Origin: Pteria penguin
Lineage: Eukaryota > Mollusca > Bivalvia > Pterioida > Pteriidae
Assembly: GCA_035048485.1 (NCBI GenBank)
Contig: CM068592.1
Span: 35,534,001 to 35,598,000 of the forward strand
Reading direction: 5' to 3'
DNA length: 64,000 nt
The stretch's first letter is position 1, and each line of letters starts with the position of its first letter. A program made the translations under genes and the position numbers. The notes under the pieces were generated by a model. It did not search any database. It had not been told where the DNA came from and was given only the letters and a program-made list of their open reading frames with translations. This document shows positions 43,809 to 54,172 of the stretch, one piece after another.

Positions 43809-45994
43809 TCATATAGTCCCCACCGCCCTGTTAGTCAGCGTGCAACGTTCAAGTAAAAGTCTGCATAAGGCTGTAGAGGGGCCAAATACAAGACCTATAG
43901 TCTTTTTGATGATCTCAATATCACATTGTCTATTTAGGAGACGTTTGATTATTTCATTACATGATAAAATAACGTTATCGGAGCCTTTTATTTTCCTTAG
44001 TTTATATACGAGGTCACCGTAAAAATTAGGATGGGAAATTCCACTGGATACATACTGTTGAAAAGAAATATTTCCAAACCCAGACAGAAGTTCTGAATAA
44101 GATCTGAAGAACCCGCCGAATGTTTTTCTTAGCCTGTGATATCTGTAACCCTGAGTTAAAAGTTTAGTAGTAATTTGTAAATTTCGTTTATGAAAGTCCA
44201 AAACATCGGTGCAGTCTCTGACAAATCGAACCAATTGAGATATATAGATACCATATGATGGGAGACGAGGGACATCGCCATCCAAGCAAGGGAAATCCAC
44301 AACAGGAAATCCAAAATCCTCACGCTTATCACAAATATTAGTACATACCAGGTTGTCGACAACTCCGACGCCCAAATCCAAGAAAGGTGCAGACTTATCC
44401 CAAGCACCAGCTTTATTCAATGCGAGCCCTGGTGGATATATTTCTGATACAAACTGCCCGAACCCAGGGCCGTCGACAACCAAAATGTCATCCAGATATC
44501 TGCAAGTACCATTAAATTTGTCAATGAGGTCAAAACGCCTTGATTTTTGAACAGAAACCACAAAATCCCTCTCATAACAATAAAGAAATAAATCTGCTAT
44601 CAGAGGCGCGCAGTTAGTACCCATAGGAATCCCAACTGTTTGTTGATATATCTTGCCATCAATTTGCACAAAAATATTATGAGAAAATCTAGTGCCCCAC
44701 ACAACTCCCTGCAAGTCCAGTATCTATATGAAGTATATTGCCTGCCGGAAAAGAATCCAGAGTTATTGGAAGTACATATGTACGTCTCAGACTCTCCGCG
44801 AAAACACCATTGTATAAGAGACAACAACCTGCTTTTAATCAAATCACGAGGCAGAGACGCACAAAGCGCAAAAAAATCAAATGCAGAAACCTGAGTCGCT
44901 TTGAAACCCAGCGAAAGAAGTCCGTCTATAACTTTATGAGAATTCCCAATCGACCAAAAGCAACCGACGCTACCATCATGAAACGCGACATCACAATATT
45001 TGACAATATGATCCTCCATAGCAGCCAGAGCAGACGCAACATGCCCCGACAGCACCGCAGCAGAGCAGTGGCTAGAACCAGATACGAAACGCGACCCATA
45101 TGGACCCCCATGCAGCCCTGGGAACCAATACATGGTCGGCAGATCAGACCCACCGGTTTCAATCCTGAAGTCGGACATGGTCACGAGGCGACCGCGCAAG
45201 GCGCCCTCCCCCGAGGCAGGGCCCCCCACACACGCACGAGGGGAGCCCAATTCGCCCCCAAGCACTTCAATATAATATAGTCCCCAAACAACTATTATGC
45301 CACCACCCGCCTCATCAGCGGGAACAAAGACACACTCAGCATGCAAGTCAGCCATCCTCTTTTTAATAGAATTCGCCGTCAATGTACCACGCTGTTGAAA
45401 CAAACGCGGACCCTCTGTAAAGCTCCCAACACGGACACCGACAACCCCTAAAATCCCGAATTTCCAATCATTAAGAGCATGAACCTTTACCTGTTCTTTT
45501 TTACACCAACGCCCACAATATGCAGTCAAAGCATCTGCCACAACGTCACGGCACTTATTGAAATCTATCCTGGACGGCAACCCACATTTAGGTCCTTTTC
45601 CAAAAAGGGTGCGCAATTTCTTGTCCGAAATACAGTCCAGGCCACCAGCAACAACACGACCCGCCGGCCCACAAACACATCCAGAACCCCCACAAGAACA
45701 CGCCGAAGGAACAGAGCCCGAAACACCAGGGCCAGATGCAACTCTACCACAACCCAAAACCAGATCCCCTACAGGCTTCCTGCACCGGCAACAAACAAGC
45801 GGAGGTTCTAAATTCTCAAAATATTGGGGGATCCTAGATGTGACTCTATGACCACGGAAAACACCAGAAATGTTAAGTAGATCGAAGCCTTTATTAATAA
45901 ATTTAATTTTGAGAAATTGCTGCCTGGGTGGAAGAGACGGAACACGAGGAAAGAGTCCATTATATGAAAATAAAATAATCAAATTCAGTTTATA
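43809..45994 (-). pseudogene. Reverse transcriptase of the Naiad-like PLE, hypermutated and frameshifted
   Basis: Starts after an in-frame TGA (45995-45997). Contains FLKIKFINKGFDLLNI, a CxC motif (PSACSCGGSG, about 45700), then KKEQVKVHALNDWK and the RT core. RT motifs: YWFPGLHGGPYGSRF (sibling has YWLPKLHKSPYKSRF), FDFFALCASLPRDLI (sibling FDFSTLYTSLPHDLI), GIPMGTNCAPLIADLF and CRYLDDILV (catalytic Asp pair kept). A 4 bp deletion near 44680 against the copy at 60195-61616 shifts the frame between FDF and GIPMG. About 720 residues would be encoded without breaks. The body is unusually GC-rich between 44250 and 45800 because of A-to-G changes on the sense strand. Confidence 0.88.
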
Positions 45995-46078
45995 TCAATC
46001 AGAATTGCGTAAACCTCGAAGATCAGCTTCTTCCAGGATAGGCTTCCACCCACCTACCAGAACAGAGGACAGTGCACG

Positions 46079-47020
46079 CTAAAGCCCATGACGGCCACTA
46101 TTTTTTGCGATAAATAGAAGACCGCCCAAGGACCTATTTAAACGACTTCGTCCTCCGACGCCACGACCACGGCGACGACCATGCGACCCACGCCCTCCGA
46201 TAGTTTTATGTCTTAATGTAAAAATACCGATCTCATTCTGACGAGAAGAAATATTATCTTGTCGATACACCTGGCCGCTGAGACCAAGAGGGCACGGGGC
46301 CTGCAGCTGCCCAATCCAGCAGAGCTCGGCCTCCAAAAGTCGCCCTTCAACATCCGATCCCGCATCACCTGGCAATTTAGAGATATTCTCTACTGGAGTT
46401 ATTTTCACACTGTTAACATCATGTTGGTATTTATCAAAGTGGTTATAAAGAAAATTCTGGCATTCACGTCGTGAATTATTACGAATTTTATAGGAATGAC
46501 TCCGAAAACGTTGTTTCAAAGTTTGAGAAGTTTCCCCGACATATTGAGCCCCACATCCTCTAGCCCCCCAAGCGATGACACACATAACACCGGCAGTACC
46601 TCAATCCATGTCTTTGTCCAATTTGGTGTTAAATATATTTCCATCAACCGGAGATTCAATATTGGACTTGCAGTTTAAATGATGGCAAGTAAGACATTTC
46701 TTGGCGTTGCACTTATTAATCTTAGAATACCCTCTGCGTATAGAATTGACAACTCTGTAAGAATTTATAGGTGTGAATGTTTTTGAAAATGAGATCGAAC
46801 GTTTAATAGGGAAACTACTTTTAAGTGGAGAAATAAGAACTTTAGTGGTGCCGAATAATTTTCTGCAAGAAATACCAGGTATATGAAGAGTGGACACAGA
46901 GGGCAATCTAAGTGGTGTGATTATAACTTTAGGAGATTTGTATTTTATTTTTATTATATTTGAAGCCATTTTAATGAAAAGGGGGGATAAGGATGTACAA
47001 ACCCTGGGGAAAACTCCCAC
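46079..47020 (-). pseudogene. N-terminal CCHH zinc-finger and GIY-YIG endonuclease region of the Naiad-like PLE
   Basis: One reading frame with a TGA at 46601-46603 and a TAG at 46079-46081. Before the TGA lies a K/R-rich part with a KCNAKKCLTCHH zinc-finger motif (about 46690-46720). After it comes VMCVIAWGARGCGAQYVGET, the GIY-YIG motif region with YVG kept but the first tyrosine changed to Cys. R...E and N-type positions follow (EGRLLEAELCWI). A basic Gly/Arg-rich tail ends it. It would nick target DNA for retrotransposition. The TGA stands where related endonucleases have a Cys, and the Trp of IAW is also at or near a Cys position. The frame is shared with the downstream RT. Confidence 0.8.
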
Positions 47021-47127
47021 ACAACCAAGTCAGTAACTATTGGGTGAATAATAACACTTGAAACACCCAGACACGGGGAACCTTTTTACAGGCTCCACAC
47101 TGCATCTGAGAATAAGTGTAGCTATGA

Positions 47128-47249
47128 AAGAAAAAAGAGGAGTTACCGGCTCAGTTATGTGGCAGAAGTCACCATGGAGCTATACAATACATGAATATAA
47201 ATAATATAATAGAACATTTAACACATTACAAAAATATTTGATTGTAAGA
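47128..47249 (-). repeat. 5' partial pseudo-LTR of the Naiad-like element
   Basis: About 120 bp matching the 3' terminal 120 bp at 43299-43420 in the same orientation, ending at ATATTTGATTGTA. Present upstream of the endonuclease region, as expected of PLE pseudo-LTRs. Confidence 0.8.
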
Positions 47250-48075
47250 TATATTACTAACATATACTCACCTGAACTTCATTTAAGCAAAGGCAATATG
47301 TGTGATACAGAAATAACCTTTTTTGGACCTAAACATAAGATAGTTAACAATGAAATTATTGGAAATATTTAGATAAACGGGATGATGTAAAGATTTTAGA
47401 TTTCCTATTGTGAATTTCCCTCGTTTAGATGGTGAGATCTCTAGAGGCTAGACTCATATCATATGGTATTTATATATCTCAGTTGGTTTGATTTGCAGAT
47501 AAAAGCGTTAATATTTTATAGGCTCATACAATGAAAAAATAACAAATAACTTTGAATATTTTTATCAGGGTTACAGAGAAGTCGAAATGTCGAAAATGTT
47601 ACCTTTCCACAATATTTATCTGATGGAATTTCCTATCCCATTTTCTACGGTAATTTTGTGAATAAACTTAGGAGAAACTACGGTTCTGTTAATTTTGTCT
47701 GCTCCGGTTCTAAATTAGTTAAATGTCTTCGTTATCGACAATATGACCCGAGGATCTTCAATAAGACTAGGTCTTGTATTGGGCCCTTCTACAGACTTTT
47801 ATTTATACATTACACGGTGATAATAGCGTGTTTATATTTATATGAAACTTATTGATTCTTGCTCTCTGTATGGAAGATTATTTATAGATTATTGTGTGTC
47901 TGTGTGTGTGTCATTTTATTATACTGGTTTTGGGGTAGGTGAGAAAGTTGGCCCGTAAACAGGTTAACCACAACAATTCATTGACAACTGTCATATCAGT
48001 TGACATTCCGAAGTCGGTATCACAACTGTACTTTAATCAAATTTTTTGTGATGTTCTTATGTGTTCCTTTTTCAT
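47250..48075 (+). pseudogene. Family 1 PLE, decayed RT C-terminus and tail
   Basis: 5'-truncated. Matches SDIYPPEL, FPIVNFP.LDGD, YGIYISQLV and GPSTxLCRLLL pieces in shifting frames, then the tail with CCCGTAAACAGGTTAACCAC (about 47955) ending near 48075. Cut off at its 5' side by the hypermutated copy. Confidence 0.75.
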
Positions 48076-48079
48076 ATCA

Positions 48080-48404
48080 ATACATTGAAACTCCATATCA
48101 GCTTCGATTCATAGCTGGATCTTTCAAGTGTTCCATCAAGCCTCTTTCCATGTTACTCACCAAAATTATAACAGAAATCAAACATGGTCTTTAGATATAC
48201 TGCTCTACTGCTTACTCGAGAAGTGGAATCAATCAGATGTGGATCCTAAAGAATTCCAAGGAACTTCTAGAGCACTTAAAATCTCCTATTTTCAATAATG
48301 CCACTGGCATCAAATCTTTTGACTTTTCGACTCTTTATACAACCATTCCTCAACAAAAGCTGAAGATCAGAATAACATCAATTATTCAAAACGCCTTCTT
48401 TAAC

Positions 48405-48435
<31 letters not shown>

Positions 48436-49110
48436 AAAAAAAAAAAAAGGATTTCGCAGGTATAAGTATCTCGTTTTGGTCCACAAAGACACATTTTGTA
48501 AAGGAACAATCTGATTTCAGCAGAAAGTATACAGAAAAAAATCATCCTAATGTTAGAATTTCTGATAGATAATATTTTTGTGAGATTTGGTAGGAAAGTG
48601 TTCCAACAGATTGTTGGGATTCCTATGGGTACTAATTGCGCGCCTCTTTTGGCCGACATATTTTTGTACTCTTACGAAGCAGAGTTCATATAGTCTCTGC
48701 TCTCTAAAGGTAATAAACAATTAGCATCTCGGTTCAACTTTATATACAGATACATCGATGTATTTAAGGATCACCTCAACATCATATATCCAAAGGAACT
48801 CGAGATTAAAGATACAACAAAGCGCACATCTTCTGCTTTATACCTCAATATACTCCTATCAATTAGTGACGATGGTTCATTAGTAACCTCTTCAATTTCA
48901 TTATTACCAACTTCTTTTTTCTGGGTAGCAACATACCTTCCTTTCCCGCATATGGCGTCTGCATTTCACAACTTATACGCTATGCCAGGACAAGCTCTAA
49001 ATACGAAAAAATCGTCCTGAGAGCGAGGCTTCTTGCCACGAACCTACTCTCACAATGATATATTAAGGAACGGTTGAAATTGTCACTGAGGAAGTTCTAC
49101 AGTACTTTAA
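48080..49110 (+). pseudogene. Family 2 PLE, decayed RT with internal poly-A
   Basis: Pieces: PYQLRFIAGSFKCS, SGINQMWILKNSKELLEHLK, SFDFSTLYTTIPQQKL, GIPMGTNCAPL (about 48620) and a C-terminal segment near 49020. An A-rich run (48405-48449) interrupts the coding remnant. Many stops. Confidence 0.78.
48405..48449. repeat. A-rich run inside a PLE RT remnant
   Basis: About 25 consecutive A, CCT, then 12 more A. It replaces a few codons of the RT between TSIIQNAFFNK and the RYKYLV segment. Confidence 0.9.
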
Positions 49111-49149
49111 TGGATTAAACATCTACAAACCCCATACTCCCTTGGCCTC

Positions 49150-50560
49150 AGTGACCAAATTTTCAACAAGGGAACATTTCCTCTTGCCATAATAATATCA
49201 GAATAATTTCACTTAGACCAAACGTTAAGAGGAACACAGGTCGCACAGTCGTCGCCGTAATGGCAACTGCAGAAGACATAGTAGATTAAATAGGTCATTA
49301 GACGATCGTCGGTCGTCACGAACTTCTACCTGTATTATCATCTATTCCGGTCATCAGATTAAACCCTATCCTAGATGAGGCTGATTTAAGAAGTTAACGT
49401 TACACGGATTGATTTAGACTTAAAATGTTTATAGCATTTCCACATAACAAACTTTAGCAACGTATACCATCGCTTCGTCCTAAATCGCAATTTATCAAGA
49501 ATAAATTTGTAAATAAAGGTTTAGATCTGCTTAATATTTCTATTTTTCGTGATCACAGAGTCATATCTAAAATTCCTCAGTATTTCGAAAACCTTGAACC
49601 ACCCCTGATTTTCTATCAGTACATAAACCTATTAGAAACCTTATATTTAATTACAATGCAGTCACATCTAATCTTAATTCCTTTGACATTCCATCGTCCT
49701 ATTCATGCTATAATTCTAAACTCATTTATTAGCCAGCGGGTCATATTGTTATAGGTGATCTTTATTGTATTTCAGATAAATATCTACGTTCACTTATTAA
49801 TAAAGGACCAAAGTATAGATTACCTTCCAGTATAGATTATACCAAATGCCGGGATATTGTTGAAGAACATTTATTGTGAACGATGGTGTAAAAAGGAAGG
49901 TGTAAAAATACATGCCTTGAATGACTGGAAACGTGAAATCTTAAAAATTATCGATATTCGAATTCATAATTTTACAGTTAATCCTCATTCATTCAAACAG
50001 CCACATTATGTACCAGTATAGTCCGTAAAAAAGAAAATGGCTGAATCACATAATACTTATGTCTTCGTACCTAAAAATATTAGCATTGTTTGAAAATATA
50101 TTATGCAGTTTTTAAAATTGATTAAACTCTATTTCTACGTATGTTGAAACCCAATCGTTTAAAGACAAAATCCTATCTGACCATTGTAAAGCTATGTGTA
50201 GCTTTAATTTAAGCATTGATAAAAACAATCTTCCAACTATGTATTGGCTTCCCAAATTACACACAAAAAAACCCCCGTATAAATCATGTTTTATATCAGA
50301 CTTTTGTCATTGCTCTACAACTGTGCTTTCTGAACATACTACCTCCGCTCTTACTGCAGTTAAAGACGATGTTATCAAGTATTCTTATACTGTTTAGCAA
50401 TAGTAACGTCAATAACTTTTGGTCTATTCTAACGAAGTCATTTAAAAATTACGTTGGAGAAAAGTTAAGGCAAATAACATTTCTACTTTTGATTTTTCGA
50501 CACTATATACCTCATGACTTAATCAATACCAAATTTTATTTATTTATATATTTAAAAAAA
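49150..50560 (+). pseudogene. Family 1 (Naiad-like) PLE, decayed N-terminal half
   Basis: Starts in the basic tail of the endonuclease (SRLNRSLDD-like), passes an in-frame TGA at 49410-49412 homologous to that at 45995-45997, then FIKNKFVNKGLDLLNI, IPQYFENLEPPL, a CxC region, GHIVIGDLYCISDKYLRSLI, KYRLPSSIDYTKCRDIV and LPTMYWLPKLHTKKPPYKS (50235). Frameshifts occur near 49620 and 49865. It keeps A at sites that are G in the copy at 43299-47249, so it is an outgroup for the hypermutation. Confidence 0.78.
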
Positions 50561-50841
50561 AAATTTTTTTTTATTTTATTTTATCACAGTCTACCTATTT
50601 ACAACAAACTGACCATACCCCGAGTATTGAGTATGTCTATAACAATTATTATAATATATTTACTTTATATTTATATTTACTTTAATTCAACATCATATAT
50701 CTGAAGCTAAAAGTGTTGTGATAACCTTTTATATAAAGATATATTGATTCGAGAGCAGCATTGTAAACATATCTATCTAGTGTATCTATAATATACTAAG
50801 ATAAAGTAGTTTTAAAAAATATATTATTACAAACATATACT

Positions 50842-52021
50842 CTGTACACAACGATCCCTCATCAGAAATTAAAAGACAGATTAGCGGAAATTATTCAAAA
50901 TGCATTTACTAGTAAAAACGGAAGCCGCAAATTCAAATATATAGTAATAGGCCACGATAAAACTTACTTTGTTAGGGAAAATTCTGATTCCAAAAATAAA
51001 TACACTGAAACAGCTGTCATTCAGATGTTGAACTTTCTTATCGATAACATTTTTGTGGTGTTTGGAGGTAAGGTTTTTCAACAAATTGTCGGCATTCCAA
51101 TGGGCACTAACTGTGCTCCGCTTCTGGCTGACATATTCCTTTATTCATACGAAGCTGAGTTCATTCAGTCTTTGCTTTCGCAAGGAAAAAAACAATTGGC
51201 TCTTGGCTTCAATTTTACTTACAGATATATAGATGACTTGCTTTCAATTAATAATCCTTCATTCGCGGATTACCTTAGCATCATCTATCCAAGTGAACTG
51301 GAGGTCAAAGAAACCACAGAAACTAGTAATTCTACTTCGTATTTAGATATTATGTTGTCTTTCGACATTAATGGTCAATTGAACACCTCACTCTATGACA
51401 AACGTGACGATTTCAATTTCGCTATCACAAACTTTCCTTTCATAAGTAGCAACATTCCATCATCGCCCGCATACGGCGTATTCATATCTCAGTTAATACG
51501 TTATTCCAGAGCATGTTCAAATTACAATGACTTTGTTCTGAGGGCTAAGCGACTTTCAGTTAAGCTGCTCAACCAGGGTTATATATGTGCTAGACTAGCA
51601 TCGTCACTGAGGAAGTTCTACGGTCGTTACGAGACTCTTATTACTCCATATGATATCTCGTTATCCAGACTTTTAAATGATATTCTGGACTGAGACCGAT
51701 TCCGATCACTTTACACAGATTTGACACCTTCTATACTAGAAAGTTACCTACTTCGACTTCTCCATATATAGATACATATGGAATTCACACGATTTGACTC
51801 TTTCTACGGGGTATATGTGACGGGTGTTGCTAGCAAGCAGGAGATGCTCACTCTCCCCGGGCACCTGATCTCACTCCATCACAGGGCTTCACATATGCTC
51901 TTCAAGTAGACATATTTTGTTATTTTCCATTTGTTTTTCATTTTCACTGATTTTGTATGTCCTATGGTTTCATGATTTTTGGACTTGTGGTTTGGATTTA
52001 TCCATCATCTTTACATTACAA
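50842..52021 (+). mobile_element. Family 2 PLE insertion with 21 bp target duplication
   Basis: 5'-truncated element flanked by a 21 bp direct repeat with one mismatch (50821-50841 and 52022-52042, core TATTATTACAA(A/G)CATATACT). It contains an open RT segment and the family 2 tail with the CACCTGATC block (51815-51890), ending at CCATCATCTTTACATTACA. Confidence 0.9.
50848..51693 (+). CDS. Family 2 PLE reverse transcriptase, 5'-truncated but open
   Basis: About 281 open codons without its own start; the first in-frame ATG is near 51025. The order is TTIPHQKLKDRLAEIIQNAF (48 bases into the finger/palm), then SKNGSRKFKYIV, MLNFLIDNIFVVFGG, QQIVGIPMGTNCAPLLADIF (RT motif), TYRYIDDLLSINN (catalytic YIDD), LYDKRDDFNFAI, YGVFISQLIRYSRAC and a LRKFYGRYETL end. 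RT of Penelope-like elements uses target-primed synthesis. The endonuclease half is absent. Very similar to the broken copy at 61625-63230. The open frame suggests insertion was recent, but the fragment cannot move by itself. Confidence 0.85.
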   Translation, partial: TTIPHQKLKDRLAEIIQNAFTSKNGSRKFKYIVIGHDKTYFVRENSDSKNKYTETAVIQMLNFLIDNIFVVFGGKVFQQIVGIPMGTNCAPLLADIFLYSYEAEFIQSLLSQGKKQLALGFNFTYRYIDDLLSINNPSFADYLSIIYPSELEVKETTETSNSTSYLDIMLSFDINGQLNTSLYDKRDDFNFAITNFPFISSNIPSSPAYGVFISQLIRYSRACSNYNDFVLRAKRLSVKLLNQGYICARLASSLRKFYGRYETLITPYDISLSRLLNDILD

Positions 52022-52532
52022 ATATTATTACAAGCATATACTTATAAATATTTCTAAAGCATCATTGTAAAGTGAAAATATTTGTATTTAACTGTACTAA
52101 TGAACAAAACTAAGTTTATTAAGGTAGTTTGACATATTATCAATATCAGTACATCTTAGAATTAATATTTGTTGATAAAGTGAATATTTTATATTTCATC
52201 TCATATTCTCTTGAGTTTCTATTTCATTACGTATTTGACATGCCATTTTATATTTATATATCATATAAGCAATAAGCGATATAGTATTATTAATACAGAA
52301 TACATTTTTTGTTAATTTCTCGAAATGGACCAATAACTATATGTTTCCATTTTACATCAAACTTAAGACAAAAACTCACAGTATTCCAAAGCCACCGCAT
52401 ATTTACGCACTCAAATATTAAATGTTTTGACCTGTTCAGTGAACACCAAATATGTCTTTGTATAACAGTTTGTACTATCGTATGTACAATTAGGAAACCA
52501 AAACTCTTGATTTTGACATGTTTCTTAAGAAC

Positions 52533-52760
52533 TGTGACGGGTGATGCATGCAGACAGGAGACGCTTACTCTCCCCGGGAACCTGGTCTCACCTCGGAATT
52601 TTTCGGTATATCGGGGTTCACAGCAGTTCCCTTTTAAAACTTACACTATTTTGTATCTGTCCTTGGACTTTGAGAATGATTAACGGTTTGGTTCTTCTTC
52701 GATATCGATTTCTCATCTTTATCCATACCTGTGTTATAATCTGGACTTCTCTCTTTGTTC
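52533..52760 (+). mobile_element. PLE 3' tail with the CACCTGG block
   Basis: ACTGTGACGGGTGATGCATG, CCCCGGGAACCTGGTCTCAC and a TATTTTGTATCTGTCC end. No RT upstream. Confidence 0.6.
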
Positions 52761-52924
52761 CTTTTGCTTAAATATTGATTAGTATTTAATAGATTATTGA
52801 GCATATTGTATTTGAATTCTAATATCGACATATCAAAAATATTTGCCATTTTACAATTATATATTTGCGACCACATTTGATTTCTTTAATACCAAATCCT
52901 CTTGACAAAATTCTTTGATAACAA

Positions 52925-54172
52925 CGTTTTGACCTCATTGACAAATTTAATGATACTTGCAGATATCTGGATGACATTTTGGTTATCGACAACCCTGAAT
53001 TCGAACAATTTATATCAGAAATATATCCACCAGAGCTCAAATTGAATAAAGCTAATACTTGAGATAAATCTACACCTTTCTTAGATTTAAACATCAAAAT
53101 TATCAACAACCTAATATATACTAATATTTATGATAAACGTGAGGAATTTGGATTTCCTATTGTAAATTTCCCTTACTTGGATGGCGATGTCCCTCGACTC
53201 CCATCATATGGTATCTATATATCTCAATTAGTTCGATTTGTCAGAGGCTGCACCGATGTTTTGGACTTTCATAAACGAAATTTACAAATTACTACTAAAC
53301 TTTTAACTCAGGGTTACAGATATCACAAGCTAAGAAAAACATTCGGCAAATTCTTCAGATCTTATTCAGAACTTCTATCTAAATTTGGAAATATTTCTTT
53401 TCAACAGTACGTATCCAATGGAATTTCCCATCCTAATTTTTACGGTGATCTCGTATATAAACTAAGGAAAGTAAAAGGCTCCGATAACATTATTTTATCA
53501 TGTAATAAAATAGTCAAACGTCTCCTAAGTAGACAATATGATATTGAGATCATTAAAAAGACTATAGGTCTTGTATTTGGCCCCTCTACAGCCTTATGCA
53601 GACTTTTACTTGAACGTTGCACGCTGACTAACAGGGCGGTGGGAATTATATGACGGGCCTTGTCCAAACCTCTTTCAGAGGAGCCATGGTCCTGAACCTC
53701 GTCCCCTCTGACTGTTAGTCGGGACTCCTACAGATCTAGGGTCTTAGCTCGCTTTCTACTGGCAGAGCACGGTTTATCATGTTGATGTCGCATATATTTT
53801 TATACCATTATGTGTTTTACAATACCTTACGTGTTTATATTTTTATGACCTCTCAATATGCGATACCTGTTGACCCTTGTTCTTTACATGGAGGATTATT
53901 TATAAATTTTTAAATGTACGTCTTTTGATTGTTCTGCTATTACGGTGAGTGGGAAGGTGGGCCCGTAAACCGGTTAACCACACCATTTGTTTGGCTTTTG
54001 TCAAATTAAATGACCGTCCTAAGTCGGTATTGTAATTGCACTACAATCAAATATTTTTGTAATGTGTTAAATGTTCTATTATATTATTTATATTCATGTA
54101 TTGTATAGCTCCATGGTGACTTCTGCCACATAACTGAGCCGGTAACTCCTCTTTTTTCTCTCAAATCTAGAG
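52925..54172 (+). mobile_element. Family 1 PLE, RT C-terminal half and complete 3' tail
   Basis: 5'-truncated. Contains FDLIDKFNDTCRYLDDILVI, one TGA in place of a sense codon (53062), FGFPIVNFPYLDGDVPRLP and YGIYISQLVRFVRGCTDVL to NRAVGII. From 53654 the tail runs to CCGGTAACTCCTCTTTTTT. Nearly the same sequence as the copy at 59690-61620 in the opposite orientation, and keeps A where the 43299-47249 copy has G. Confidence 0.87.
53177..53653 (+). pseudogene. Family 1 PLE RT C-terminal segment, open part
   Basis: 158 open codons, DGDVPRLPSYGIYISQLVRF onward, to NRAVGII and TGA. This is the thumb-side end of the RT; upstream frames of the same copy are broken by a stop at 53062. Confidence 0.8.

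Larger units (their letters stand above)
43299..47249 (-). mobile_element. Naiad-like Penelope-like element, fullest family 1 copy (hypermutated)
   Basis: Minus-strand element of about 3.9 kb. Order from 5' to 3' on its sense strand: partial pseudo-LTR (47249-47128), zinc-finger plus GIY-YIG endonuclease (47020-46079), CxC linker and RT (about 45995-43809), 3' tail (43800-43299). The same terminal AGAAAAAAGAGGAGTTACCG (as read on the + strand) marks both ends, as in PLE pseudo-LTR structures. N-terminal EN with a CxC linker is the layout described for Naiad-type PLEs; other PLEs have a C-terminal EN. It abuts truncated PLE copies on both sides and carries strong A-to-G hypermutation on its sense strand. 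Confidence 0.85.

Noticed and set aside
44738..45280. 180-codon open frame on the + strand
   Set aside because: Antisense shadow of the hypermutated RT; it is open because T-to-C changes removed stops.
45770..45800. CCRC as the CxC linker motif of the PLE
   Set aside because: Sibling copies have Tyr codons at the site; Cys arises by A-to-G. CSC downstream is the better candidate.
44000..46610. APOBEC-type or RIP-type C-to-T mutation of the siblings instead of A-to-G in this copy
   Set aside because: Siblings keep conserved RT motifs (FDFSTLYT, KLHK) and agree with each other across families; the G-rich copy departs from them.
50848..50870. Hammerhead-like CTGATGAG on the minus strand
   Set aside because: It is the complement of the conserved TTIPHQK coding sequence; no matching GAAA arm or stem was found.
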